Shown here: positions 7,466 to 14,465 of the stretch, piece after piece
How positions within the stretch are numbered: position 1 is the stretch's first letter
Layout of the letters: every line of letters begins with the position of its first letter
DNA from: DATFWC01 sp045801465
GTDB lineage: Bacteria; Pseudomonadota; Alphaproteobacteria; Rhizobiales; Xanthobacteraceae
Reading direction: 5' to 3'
Assembly: GCA_045801465.1 (NCBI GenBank)
Contig: JBJMSU010000039.1
Location: 1 to 21,564 of the forward strand
Length of the DNA stretch: 21,564 nt
The notes under the pieces: model-generated
Seen by the model: only the letters and a program-made list of their open reading frames with translations
Told to the model about the DNA's origin: nothing
Database searches by the model: none
Translations under genes and position numbers: made by a program

Positions 7466-8533
7466 TCAGCTCGACGGCTTCGCCCAGATGCCGCGCTCCT
7501 GCAGCAAGGCGACCTGCTTGTCGATCACGTCGCGCTTATAGTCCGCGTGCTTGGGCGGGATGTCCTTCAAGTAACGGTTTTTCGGATAGATCGGCCGCTC
7601 ATAGATGATCTGCGCGAGCTCGGCCCGAATATCCTTCATCCAATTGGTGACCTGCGCCGATTGGCGATGGTGGCGCAGCGCTTCGATGTTGATGACGCCG
7701 GATACGAAGGTCGAGCCGTTGGTGTCGCGCTGCTTGCCGACGAGCTGTCCGCGATAGTCCACGATCATCGACTGGCCGCCGCCGGCGTCGATGCCGACAT
7801 GGCTGTCCGGATAGAGATGATAGCTGCCGATGTTCGGCGCGACGATATACATGTTGTTCTCGAGCGCGCGGGCGCGGTTGGAGATCTCGAAGAAGTCGTT
7901 CTCCGTGAAAGGGGCCGGGAGCGACGCGCGATACACCACCTCGGCGCCGTTCATGGCGAGGCCGCGTCCGTTTTCCGGATAGTTGCCCTCCATCGCCATC
8001 ATGATGCCGAGGCGCCCGATCTTGGTATCGGCCACCGGCCAGAACGCATCGAGGGTGCGGCCGTGCTTCTCGATCCACCAGTCGTAGACGTCGTGCGGCG
8101 ACACCGAGCGTTCCACCGGCAGGAGGGCGGTGAGCTTGTAGTGTTGCAGGACGATGTTGCCGTCCGGATCGACGATGAAGCCGATATTGAAGAAGCGGTC
8201 CTTCCAGTCTTTGTGGCGCGCCTTTGCCTGGGCCATGATGTAGACGTTCCATTCGCGCGCGAGTTTGCCGACCTCGTCGGTCTCCGGCCCGGGAATATCG
8301 ATGCAGCAGGTGCGCGCATACTCGGCATGGTCGACGTCGAGCACCTCGTCGTTGAACCCCATCATCGCGCCCTCCGGAATGGCCAGCAGGCGCACCGGAA
8401 TGTCGAGGTTGGAGAGCCAGAACGCCGCCTTGGTGAGGCTCTTGAGGTGCTCGAGATTGTGCTTGATGTCCTCGCGCCGGCGAATGCCCCAGAAGCTGGG
8501 TATCAGGCCGACGGCATTATAGGGTTCGATCAT
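7466..8533 (-). CDS. Nitrilase-superfamily protein lacking the catalytic cysteine
   Basis: This 355-residue protein has the carbon-nitrogen hydrolase fold. It keeps the catalytic Glu54 (IPEG) and Lys133 (LQHYKL), and it has the GNYPENGR segment that in aliphatic amidases and formamidases follows the nucleophile (family pattern ICxDGNYPE). Here the segment reads MMAMEGNYPE, so position 180, normally Cys, is Ala (codon GCG, 7994-7996). Unless another residue substitutes, it should not hydrolyse amides or nitriles by the known mechanism. The rest looks intact and under selection, so it may be a binding or regulatory pseudoenzyme or use different chemistry. ATG 8533 is chosen because AAAGAGGCG lies seven bases upstream; ATG 8563 lacks a site. 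It lies downstream of trpB2 and directly upstream of the C13 peptidase gene. Confidence 0.85.
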   Translation of the reverse strand: MIEPYNAVGLIPSFWGIRRREDIKHNLEHLKSLTKAAFWLSNLDIPVRLLAIPEGAMMGFNDEVLDVDHAEYARTCCIDIPGPETDEVGKLAREWNVYIMAQAKARHKDWKDRFFNIGFIVDPDGNIVLQHYKLTALLPVERSVSPHDVYDWWIEKHGRTLDAFWPVADTKIGRLGIMMAMEGNYPENGRGLAMNGAEVVYRASLPAPFTENDFFEISNRARALENNMYIVAPNIGSYHLYPDSHVGIDAGGGQSMIVDYRGQLVGKQRDTNGSTFVSGVINIEALRHHRQSAQVTNWMKDIRAELAQIIYERPIYPKNRYLKDIPPKHADYKRDVIDKQVALLQERGIWAKPSS

Positions 8534-8681
8534 GACGCGCCTCTTTGGAGAACGATCCGGCATGGACGGGAAAGGAATGCGGCGGCGCCGTCGGCGCCGA
8601 CCACCAAGACGACTGACCGAAGCGGCCCCTCGAGCGAGATGATTTTTCTTCGAACGTCATCTCGCTCTTGGCTTATTGGTG

Positions 8682-8730
8682 GAGCATGATCTTTTCCGAA
8701 AACCGGTATCCACTTTTCGGGATCATGCTC
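8682..8730. repeat. Palindromic intergenic repeat of Bradyrhizobium type
   Basis: The outer arms GAGCATGATC (8682-8691) and GATCATGCTC (8721-8730) are perfect reverse complements. Inside them CCGAAAA (8696-8702) pairs with TTTTCGG (8714-8720), leaving CCGGTATCCAC as the loop. I remember near-identical 50-base elements scattered between genes in Bradyrhizobium and relatives. Its right edge touches the trpB2 stop codon, whose TAG on the minus strand is completed by the first G of the repeat. It may act as a transcript-end hairpin or be a non-autonomous mobile element. Confidence 0.75.
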
Positions 8731-10094
8731 TAGGCAGCGATGCTCGGCAGGCCGGCGAGCGCCATGGCGAGCTCGCCCTGGTCATAATCCTGGTCGACCA
8801 GCTTGCCTTCGAAATAGGCGATATAGGCCTGCATGTCGAAGTGGCCGTGGCCGGACATGTTGAACAGGATCGTCTGCGCCTTGCCTTCCCGCTTGCATCG
8901 CAGCGCCTCGTCGATGGCGCAGCGCACCGCGTGTGTCGCCTCGGGTGCCGGCACGATGCCCTCGCAGCGGGCGAACTCGACGCCCGCCTCGAAGCACGTG
9001 ACCTGATGGTAGGCGCGCGCCTCGATCAATCCGAGCTCGTGGATATGCGACACGAGCGGCGCCATGCCGTGATAACGCAGGCCGCCGGCGTGGAAGCCGG
9101 GCGGGATGAACGTCGATCCCAAGGTGTGCATCTTGACGAGCGGGGTGAGGTGCGCGGTATCGCCAAAATCGTACGCGTACTTGCCGCGCGTGAGCGTCGG
9201 ACAGGCCGCCGGCTCGACCGCGATCACGCGCCGCTTGCGCCCGCCGCGCAGCTGCAATCCGAGGAACGGAAAGGCGAGACCGGAGAAGTTCGAGCCGCCG
9301 CCGACGCAGCCGATGACGATGTCGGGGTCGTCGCCGGCGAGCTCGAATTGCTTGATCGCCTCCTGGCCGACGATCGTCTGGTGCAAGAGCACGTGGTTGA
9401 GCACCGAGCCGAGCGAGTACTTCACCTGCGGGTCCTTGGCCGCCATTTCAACCGCCTCGGAAATGGCAATGCCGAGCGAGCCCGGACTGTCGGGCGACTT
9501 CGCCAGGATCGCCCGGCCGGAGTCGGTTTCATTCGACGGCGAGGGAATGCAGCGCGCTCCATAGGTGTCCATGAGCGCGCGGCGATACGGTTTCTGATCG
9601 TACGACACGCGCACCTGGAACACGGTCACGTCGATGCCGAACAGCGAACCGGCGAAGGCCAGCGCGGAGCCCCACTGGCCGGCTCCGGTTTCGGTGCTGA
9701 GGCGCTTGACGCCTTCCTCTTTGTTGAACCAGGCCTGCGGCACCGCCGTGTTCGGCTTGTGGGAGCCGGCCGGAGAGACGCCTTCATATTTGAAATAGAT
9801 CTTGGCCGGCGTGCCGAGCCTCTGCTCGAGGCGGCGGGCCCGCATCAGCGGCGAGGGACGCCACATGCGGTACACGTCCCGTATCGGCTCGGGGATCTCG
9901 ACCTCGCGCTCGGCCGTGACCTCCTGCAGGATCAATCCCATCGGAAACAGCGGCTCGAGATCCGCAGGCCCCACCGGCTGTTTGGTGCCCGGGTGCAAAA
10001 CCGGCGGCAGCGGTTTCGGGAGATCGGCCGCCACGTTGTACCAGCGTTTCGGAATCTGCGTTTCGTCCAAAACGAACTTGACCTGCTCACTCAC
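8730..10094 (-). CDS. trpB2: TrpB2-type tryptophan synthase beta-like PLP enzyme
   Basis: This 454-residue fold-type II PLP enzyme matches the TrpB2 subfamily, which is longer than TrpB1 and usually encoded without TrpA. Lys113 in GVSPAGSHKPNTA is the predicted Schiff-base lysine, and CVGGGSNF is the phosphate-binding loop. The N-terminal extension (LPKPLPPVLHPGTKQP) and the FKYEG segment before the lysine are typical of TrpB2. Known members make tryptophan from indole and serine, and an archaeal one prefers O-phosphoserine; other beta-replacement reactions are possible. I start at GTG 10094, where VSEQVKF follows GAGGG eight bases upstream; the frame extends 32 codons further with an Arg/Ser-rich stretch unlike the family. 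No trpA, trpF or trpC is nearby. It is transcribed away from the Liv receptor gene; the nitrilase-like gene follows beyond the palindromic repeat. Confidence 0.92.
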   Translation of the reverse strand: MSEQVKFVLDETQIPKRWYNVAADLPKPLPPVLHPGTKQPVGPADLEPLFPMGLILQEVTAEREVEIPEPIRDVYRMWRPSPLMRARRLEQRLGTPAKIYFKYEGVSPAGSHKPNTAVPQAWFNKEEGVKRLSTETGAGQWGSALAFAGSLFGIDVTVFQVRVSYDQKPYRRALMDTYGARCIPSPSNETDSGRAILAKSPDSPGSLGIAISEAVEMAAKDPQVKYSLGSVLNHVLLHQTIVGQEAIKQFELAGDDPDIVIGCVGGGSNFSGLAFPFLGLQLRGGRKRRVIAVEPAACPTLTRGKYAYDFGDTAHLTPLVKMHTLGSTFIPPGFHAGGLRYHGMAPLVSHIHELGLIEARAYHQVTCFEAGVEFARCEGIVPAPEATHAVRCAIDEALRCKREGKAQTILFNMSGHGHFDMQAYIAYFEGKLVDQDYDQGELAMALAGLPSIAA

Positions 10095-10227
10095 TTGAAT
10101 GGCCCTCGCTCTGACTTGAACGGATTGGCTCGACCTTACACGACGTGCCGTGCAGTGTGAACTCGCCGGGCCCCAAATCGTTAGGGCCAAGCCTAGGATG
10201 AGTTTGCGACCCAGAGTGAACGACCTC

Positions 10228-10337
10228 TCCTTCGAGACGCCCGCTTCGCGGGCTCCTCAGGATGAGGTCTATCGCAGCCTACTAGCGATCCTCATGGTGA
10301 GGAGCGTCGCGAAGCGACGCGTCTCGAACCATAGGAT
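10228..10337. repeat. Two-hairpin mirrored intergenic repeat
   Basis: Two related halves face each other. The left half contains TTCGAGACGC, then a perfect hairpin GCCCGC-TTC-GCGGGC (10239-10253), then TCCTCAGGATGAGG. The right half is its approximate reverse complement: CCTCATGGTGAGGA, then hairpin GCGTCGC-GAA-GCGACGC (10304-10320), then GTCTCGAACCATAGGA. The hairpin stems differ in sequence while the flanks are conserved, which indicates that stem pairing is maintained. Similar elements are common between genes in Bradyrhizobium and Rhodopseudomonas as I recall. Origin as a small non-autonomous element is inference. Confidence 0.75.
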
Positions 10338-10393
10338 CGCGGCACTCCTGTATTAGCGCCTGGGTGCTTTCGCCAGGACGGCACCGTGCTAGT

Positions 10394-10410
10394 CTTCAGC
10401 TGTGCTGAAG
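10394..10410 (+). promoter_or_regulatory. Leader hairpin before the Liv receptor gene
   Basis: CTTCAGC (10394-10400) and GCTGAAG (10404-10410) form a perfect seven-base stem with a TGT loop. It ends ten bases before the GGGGAG ribosome-binding site of the receptor gene. No T-run follows. It could stabilise the mRNA, affect translation, or be a short operator; chance cannot be excluded for a stem this short. Confidence 0.3.
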
Positions 10411-10433
10411 CAATTCTTCCGGGGAGAGCATCT

Positions 10434-11603
10434 ATGGCGAGGGTTTGCGTGCTGCTGGCTGCCAGCCTGGCATTCGGATTGACCACTAGCGCCGAGGCCC
10501 AGGACAAGCTGAAAATCGGCCTGATCACGACGTTGTCGGGGCCGCCGGCCGTGCTCGGCCAACAGCAGCGCAATGGCCTGCAGCTTGCGATCAAAGCCGG
10601 CGGCGGAAAGCTCGGCGGCCGCGAAGTGGAGCTGATCGTCCAGGACGACGAGCTCAAGCCCGATGTCGCCGTGACCAAGGTGAAGACCTTCGTCGAACGC
10701 GACAAGGTCGATTTTGTCGTCGGCCCGATCTTCTCCAATATCCTGCAGGCCATCTTCAAGCCGGTCACCGACAGCGGGACGATTCTGATCAGCCCCAATG
10801 CCGGCACATCGAGCTTCGCCGGCAAGGAATGCAACCCCAATTTCTTCGTGACCTCCTATCAGAACGATCAGGTGTTCGCGGTCGCCGGCAAGTACGCGCA
10901 GGACACCGGCGTCAAGAAGGCGTTCCTGATGGCACCCAACTACCAGGCCGGTCGCGACGCGCTTGCCGGCTTCAAGGCCTTCTTCAAGGGCGAGCTCGTC
11001 GACGAAGTGTACGTGCCGCTCAATCAGCTCGACTATTCGGCGGAGCTGTCGAAGATCGCCGCGGTCCAGCCGGATGCCATTTACGTGTTCCTGCCCGGGG
11101 GCATGGGCGTCAATTTCGTCAAGCAGTTCCGGCAAGCCGGGCTCGCCGACAAGGTGAAGTTCCTGTCGGCGTTCACGGTCGATGAATCGACCCTGCCGGC
11201 GCAGCAGGATGCGGCGCTCGGCTTCTACGCCGGCGCAAACTGGGCGCCCAATCTCGACAATCCGCAAAACAGGACGTTCGTCGCCAATTACGAGAAGGAT
11301 TTCGGCGCAGTGCCGGCGACCTATGCGTTTCAGGCGTACGATGCGGCGCTTTTAATCGACAGCGCACTCAAGGCCACCAAAGGCGATACCTCGAATAGGG
11401 ATGCGCTGCGCGCCGCCATGATGAAGGCCGAATTCACGTCGTTGCGCGGCAAGTTCAGGTTCAACACCAACCATTACCCGATCCAGGATTTCTATCTCGT
11501 CAAAGTCGCCAAGCGCCCGGACGGCAAATTCCAGACCGAGATCGACAAGAAGATCTTTGCGGATTACGCCGACCCCCATGCCAAAGACTGCCCGATGAAG
11601 TAG
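10434..11603 (+). CDS. Liv-type ABC transporter substrate-binding protein
   Basis: This 389-residue periplasmic protein is a type I receptor of the branched-chain amino acid (LivJ/HAAT) family. A Sec signal covers residues 1-22 (cleavage after SAEA, before QDKL). The mature N-terminus has the family start LKIGLITTLSGPPAVLGQQQRNG, here split by me as LKIGLITTLSG and QQQRNGLQLAI. The middle holds VVGPIFSNI and ISPNAG, lining the cleft in relatives, and the C-terminal lobe holds TYAFQAYDAALL. ATG 10434 has GGGGAG seven bases upstream; a GTG at 10386 in the same frame would spoil the signal peptide. LivH, LivM and LivG follow on the same strand, 93 bases on. Relatives bind branched-chain amino acids, amides, urea or aromatic acids; the actual ligand cannot be told. 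Confidence 0.9.
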   Translation: MARVCVLLAASLAFGLTTSAEAQDKLKIGLITTLSGPPAVLGQQQRNGLQLAIKAGGGKLGGREVELIVQDDELKPDVAVTKVKTFVERDKVDFVVGPIFSNILQAIFKPVTDSGTILISPNAGTSSFAGKECNPNFFVTSYQNDQVFAVAGKYAQDTGVKKAFLMAPNYQAGRDALAGFKAFFKGELVDEVYVPLNQLDYSAELSKIAAVQPDAIYVFLPGGMGVNFVKQFRQAGLADKVKFLSAFTVDESTLPAQQDAALGFYAGANWAPNLDNPQNRTFVANYEKDFGAVPATYAFQAYDAALLIDSALKATKGDTSNRDALRAAMMKAEFTSLRGKFRFNTNHYPIQDFYLVKVAKRPDGKFQTEIDKKIFADYADPHAKDCPMK

Positions 11604-11696
11604 GGGCCGCCACGTCGCGGAACTCAAAAGACCGTTCCGGTTCTGCAGCACGACGATTGGCGAGCGCGCCGGAAGAGAACAAACGTTGCTCGGCCC

Positions 11697-12620
11697 ATGT
11701 CCATCACGCTCCTGATCGTGCAGGTGCTCAACGGGCTTCAGCTCGGCCTGTTGCTGTTCCTGATCGCCGCGGGGCTCACCCTGGTGTTCGGGGTGATGAA
11801 TTTCATCAACCTGGCGCACGGCGTCCAATACATGCTCGGCGCCTATCTGGCGGTCATGTTCTACGCCATCACCGGCAATTTTCTCGCCGCGCTCGCGCTT
11901 GCGCTCGCCGCCTCGCTCGCTCTCGGGCTGGTGCTGGAATTCGCCGTGCTCCGCCACCTCTACGACCGCGACCATCTCGACCAGGTGATCGCGACCTTCG
12001 GCATCATCCTGTTCCTGAACCAGGGCGTGAAGTTCATATGGGGCGCGGCGCCGCTCAGCCTGCCGATTCCGGAGATGTTCTCCGGCTCGCTGGCGCTGAT
12101 GCCCGGCCTTCTCTACCCGGTCTGGCGGCTCGTCATCATTGCGGCCGGGCTCGCCACCGCGGCGGCGCTTTACGGTGTCGTTGCCTATACGCGCGTCGGC
12201 ATGCTGGTGCGCGCCGGCGCCAGCAATGCCGGGATGGTATCGGCGCTCGGCGTCGACATCCGCCGCCTGTTCATGATCGTCTTCGGCTTTGGAACGATGC
12301 TGGCAGGGTTCGCCGGCATCATGATCGCGCCCATCCTGTCGGTCGAGCCGGGCATGGGCGACACCATCCTGATCCTCGCCTTCGTGGTGATCGTGATCGG
12401 CGGCATCGGCTCGATCCGCGGCGCGTTCCTGGCCGCGCTCCTGATCGGCCTCGTCGACACACTCGGCCGCTCGTTCGCAGTCGACATCCTGCGCCTCGTC
12501 ATGGCGCCGTCCCCCGCGCGCACCGTCGGCCCGGCGATCGCGTCGATGCTGATCTATCTCCTGATGGCGCTCGTGCTCTACGTCCGGCCCGCCGGGCTGT
12601 TTCCGGTCAAGGGGCGCTGA
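11697..12620 (+). CDS. livH: Branched-chain amino acid-type ABC permease LivH
   Basis: This 307-residue inner-membrane protein is the LivH half of the translocation channel. The hallmark GLTLVFGVMNFINLAHG lies near residues 25-41, and about eight hydrophobic segments follow. A cytoplasmic loop ASNAGMVSALGVDIRRLF matches the coupling loop that contacts the ATPase, and the C-terminus ends with YVRPAGLFPVKGR, typical of the family. The ATG at 11697 has only a weak ribosome-binding site. The stop codon is two bases from the livM start, so these two genes are cotranscribed and probably translationally coupled. The partner receptor is encoded just upstream. Confidence 0.93.
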   Translation: MSITLLIVQVLNGLQLGLLLFLIAAGLTLVFGVMNFINLAHGVQYMLGAYLAVMFYAITGNFLAALALALAASLALGLVLEFAVLRHLYDRDHLDQVIATFGIILFLNQGVKFIWGAAPLSLPIPEMFSGSLALMPGLLYPVWRLVIIAAGLATAAALYGVVAYTRVGMLVRAGASNAGMVSALGVDIRRLFMIVFGFGTMLAGFAGIMIAPILSVEPGMGDTILILAFVVIVIGGIGSIRGAFLAALLIGLVDTLGRSFAVDILRLVMAPSPARTVGPAIASMLIYLLMALVLYVRPAGLFPVKGR

Positions 12621-12622
12621 AC

Positions 12623-13615
12623 ATGCCGAGCGGCCGGCATTTCGCATTCGCCGACCGCTTGCGCACGAGTTCCGGCGCCGAGCTGACGCCGATCCTGATC
12701 TTTGCCGCCCTGGCGCTGCTGCCGGCCGCCGCAGCGTTGGCAGGGCAGGGTCATTTGATCAGCCTGTTCATGCGGGTGATGATCTTCGCCATCGCGGCGC
12801 TCGGCCTCGATCTGATCGTTGGCTACGGCGCGCTGGTCTCGTTCGGCCATGCCGCGTTCGTCGGGCTGGGCGCCTATGCGGTCGGCATCCTTGCCGCGCA
12901 TGGCATCAATGACGGCTTCCTCGCGCTGGCGGCGGCGCTTCTGGTCACAACCTTGTTCGCCATCGCGACCGGCATCGTGAGCCTGCGCACCGAGGGCGTT
13001 TATTTCATCATGATCACGCTCGCCTTCGGGCAGATGGCATACTTCACGGCAAGCTCGCTCGCGCCCTACGGCGGGGACGACGGGTTGACGATCCATGTCC
13101 GCAATACGGCTCTCGGCTTCGACCTGCTGCGGCACGATCAAGCGCTCTATTATGTCGTGCTCGCTTCTCTCGTGGGCTCCTATCTCCTCTGCCGCGCTCT
13201 CGTTGCCTCGCGCTTTGGCCGCGTCTTTCGCGGCGCGCGCGAGAACCGAATCCGCGTCGAGACCATGGGCTTCGACGTTTTCCGCTTCCAGCTCGTTGCC
13301 TATGCGATCTCGGGAGCGCTCGGCGGCCTGTCGGGCTTCCTGCTCGCCAACGCCACCAATTTCGTGAGCCCCGCCTATATGTCATGGCACCGGTCCGGCG
13401 AGCTCATCATCATGGTGCTTCTCGGCGGCATGGGTCGGCTCCATGGCGCCATCATCGGTGCTGCGGCGTTCCTCTTGCTGGAGCAGTGGCTGTCGGACCT
13501 CACCGAGCACTGGAAGATGATCTTCGGTCCGTTCCTGGTCCTTGTCGTCGTGTTCGCGCGCGGAGGCCTGATCGGGCTCGCAGGCGAGCTGTCGCGAAAG
13601 CTCCGCCGTGGCTGA
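12623..13615 (+). CDS. livM: Branched-chain amino acid-type ABC permease LivM
   Basis: This 330-residue inner-membrane protein is the LivM half of the channel. After a polar N-terminus of about 20 residues come roughly eight to nine hydrophobic segments. Family features are LGLDLIVGYGALVSFGHAAF in the first third, the SLRTEGVYFIMITLAF helix, PYGGDDGLT in the outer loop, and the coupling loop RGARENRIRVETMGFDV. The ATG follows the livH stop by two bases with AAGGGGCG as ribosome-binding site. The 3' end overlaps the livG GTG start by eight bases, a standard arrangement for coupled translation. Confidence 0.93.
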   Translation: MPSGRHFAFADRLRTSSGAELTPILIFAALALLPAAAALAGQGHLISLFMRVMIFAIAALGLDLIVGYGALVSFGHAAFVGLGAYAVGILAAHGINDGFLALAAALLVTTLFAIATGIVSLRTEGVYFIMITLAFGQMAYFTASSLAPYGGDDGLTIHVRNTALGFDLLRHDQALYYVVLASLVGSYLLCRALVASRFGRVFRGARENRIRVETMGFDVFRFQLVAYAISGALGGLSGFLLANATNFVSPAYMSWHRSGELIIMVLLGGMGRLHGAIIGAAAFLLLEQWLSDLTEHWKMIFGPFLVLVVVFARGGLIGLAGELSRKLRRG

Positions 13616-14360
13616 GCCCGTGTTGCGCGTCGAGGCGCTGTGCAAAAGGTTCGGCGGCCTCATCGCCACCGACGAGGTGACCTTCGACGTCCAATCGGGC
13701 GAGTTGCACGCGGTGATCGGGCCGAACGGTGCCGGCAAGACCACGCTGATCAACCAGATCTGCGGGCTGATCGCCCCGGATGCGGGGCGCATTATCTTTG
13801 CCGGCACCGACATCACCGCGATGCCGGCGCACGCGCGGGCCGCCCTCGGACTGGCGCGCTCGTTCCAGATCACCTCCATCCTGCCGGAATTCTCCGTGCT
13901 GGAGAACGTCGCGCTTGCCGTGCAGGCGCGCTCCGGCACGAGCTTCCGCTTCTTCGGCCGCGTCGATGCCGAAGAAGCGCTGAACGCTCCGGCGCTCGCC
14001 GCGCTCGCCGAGGCCGGCCTTGAATCTCGCGCCGGCGTCGCCGCGCGCCATCTCTCCCACGGCGAGCGGCGCGCGCTCGAGGTGGCGATCGCGCTGGCGC
14101 TGAAACCGCACTTGCTCCTGCTCGACGAGCCCATGGCCGGCGCCGGTCACGAGGAGACGGAGCGGCTCATCGTCATGCTGAGCCGCCTCAAGGGCCGTTT
14201 TCCCATGGTCCTGGTCGAGCACGACATGCGGGCGGTGTTCGCGCTCGCCGATCGCATATCCGTCCTGCTCTACGGCCGCATTCTCGCCAGCGGAACGCCG
14301 GAGCTCGTCCGCAATCATCCGCAGGTGATCGCCGCCTATCTGGGCACGGGGATGGAATAG
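13608..14360 (+). CDS. livG: Liv-type ABC transporter ATPase LivG
   Basis: This 250-residue ATPase carries all ABC elements: Walker A GPNGAGKTT (38-46), Q-loop Gln87 in RSFQIT, signature LSHGERR (149-155), Walker B LLLLDEP (169-175) with Glu174, and switch His205 in VEHDM. The ERR/E(V)A pattern after the signature is typical of LivG. The start is GTG 13608, overlapping the livM stop codon by eight bases. In most Liv operons a livF gene for the second ATPase follows; here the next gene is UDP-glucose dehydrogenase, so either LivG works as a homodimer or LivF comes from elsewhere. Confidence 0.93.
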   Translation: MAEPVLRVEALCKRFGGLIATDEVTFDVQSGELHAVIGPNGAGKTTLINQICGLIAPDAGRIIFAGTDITAMPAHARAALGLARSFQITSILPEFSVLENVALAVQARSGTSFRFFGRVDAEEALNAPALAALAEAGLESRAGVAARHLSHGERRALEVAIALALKPHLLLLDEPMAGAGHEETERLIVMLSRLKGRFPMVLVEHDMRAVFALADRISVLLYGRILASGTPELVRNHPQVIAAYLGTGME

Positions 14361-14375
14361 GCGCGATGCAATGCT

Positions 14376-14404
14376 TTGACAGCATGCAAAAAAAGGGGTT
14401 ACGC
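14376..14404 (+). promoter_or_regulatory. Possible promoter for UDP-glucose dehydrogenase
   Basis: A consensus TTGACA -35 hexamer lies at 14376-14381. Seventeen bases later is TTACGC (14399-14404), a poor -10. It lies in the 105-base gap between livG and the dehydrogenase gene, where a new promoter is plausible because gene functions change. Support is limited to the -35 box. Confidence 0.25.
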
Positions 14405-14465
14405 AAGGCTCGGCCGTTATGAACCGCCGCTCCGTTGATGTGCCCAGCCAGCAGGAGTCCACTCG

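Larger units (their letters stand above)
10095..10433. other. Divergent intergenic region between trpB2 and the Liv receptor gene
   Basis: This 339-base gap separates two divergent genes and should contain both promoters. About a third is taken up by a two-hairpin repeat (10228-10337). A further 7-bp hairpin lies at 10394-10410. I see no reliable coding frame and no clear -35/-10 pair; TATTAG near 10351 could be a -10 element for the rightward gene, but no good -35 accompanies it. Confidence 0.5.

Noticed and set aside
7405..7466. ATG overlapping the nitrilase-like stop codon as TGATG, as a start for the C13 gene
   Set aside because: This ATG (7466-7464) is in a different frame from the peptidase; only GTG 7464 or ATG 7428 are in frame.
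7304..10160. Two long plus-strand frames opposite the nitrilase-like and trpB2 genes
   Set aside because: The minus strand encodes proteins with clear family motifs over the same bases; the plus-strand products have none.
14367..14388. Hairpin TGC-A-ATGCT / AGCAT-GCA after livG, considered as a terminator
   Set aside because: It is followed by an A-run on the plus strand, not a T-run, and the minus strand has no gene ending here, so it does not fit an intrinsic terminator.
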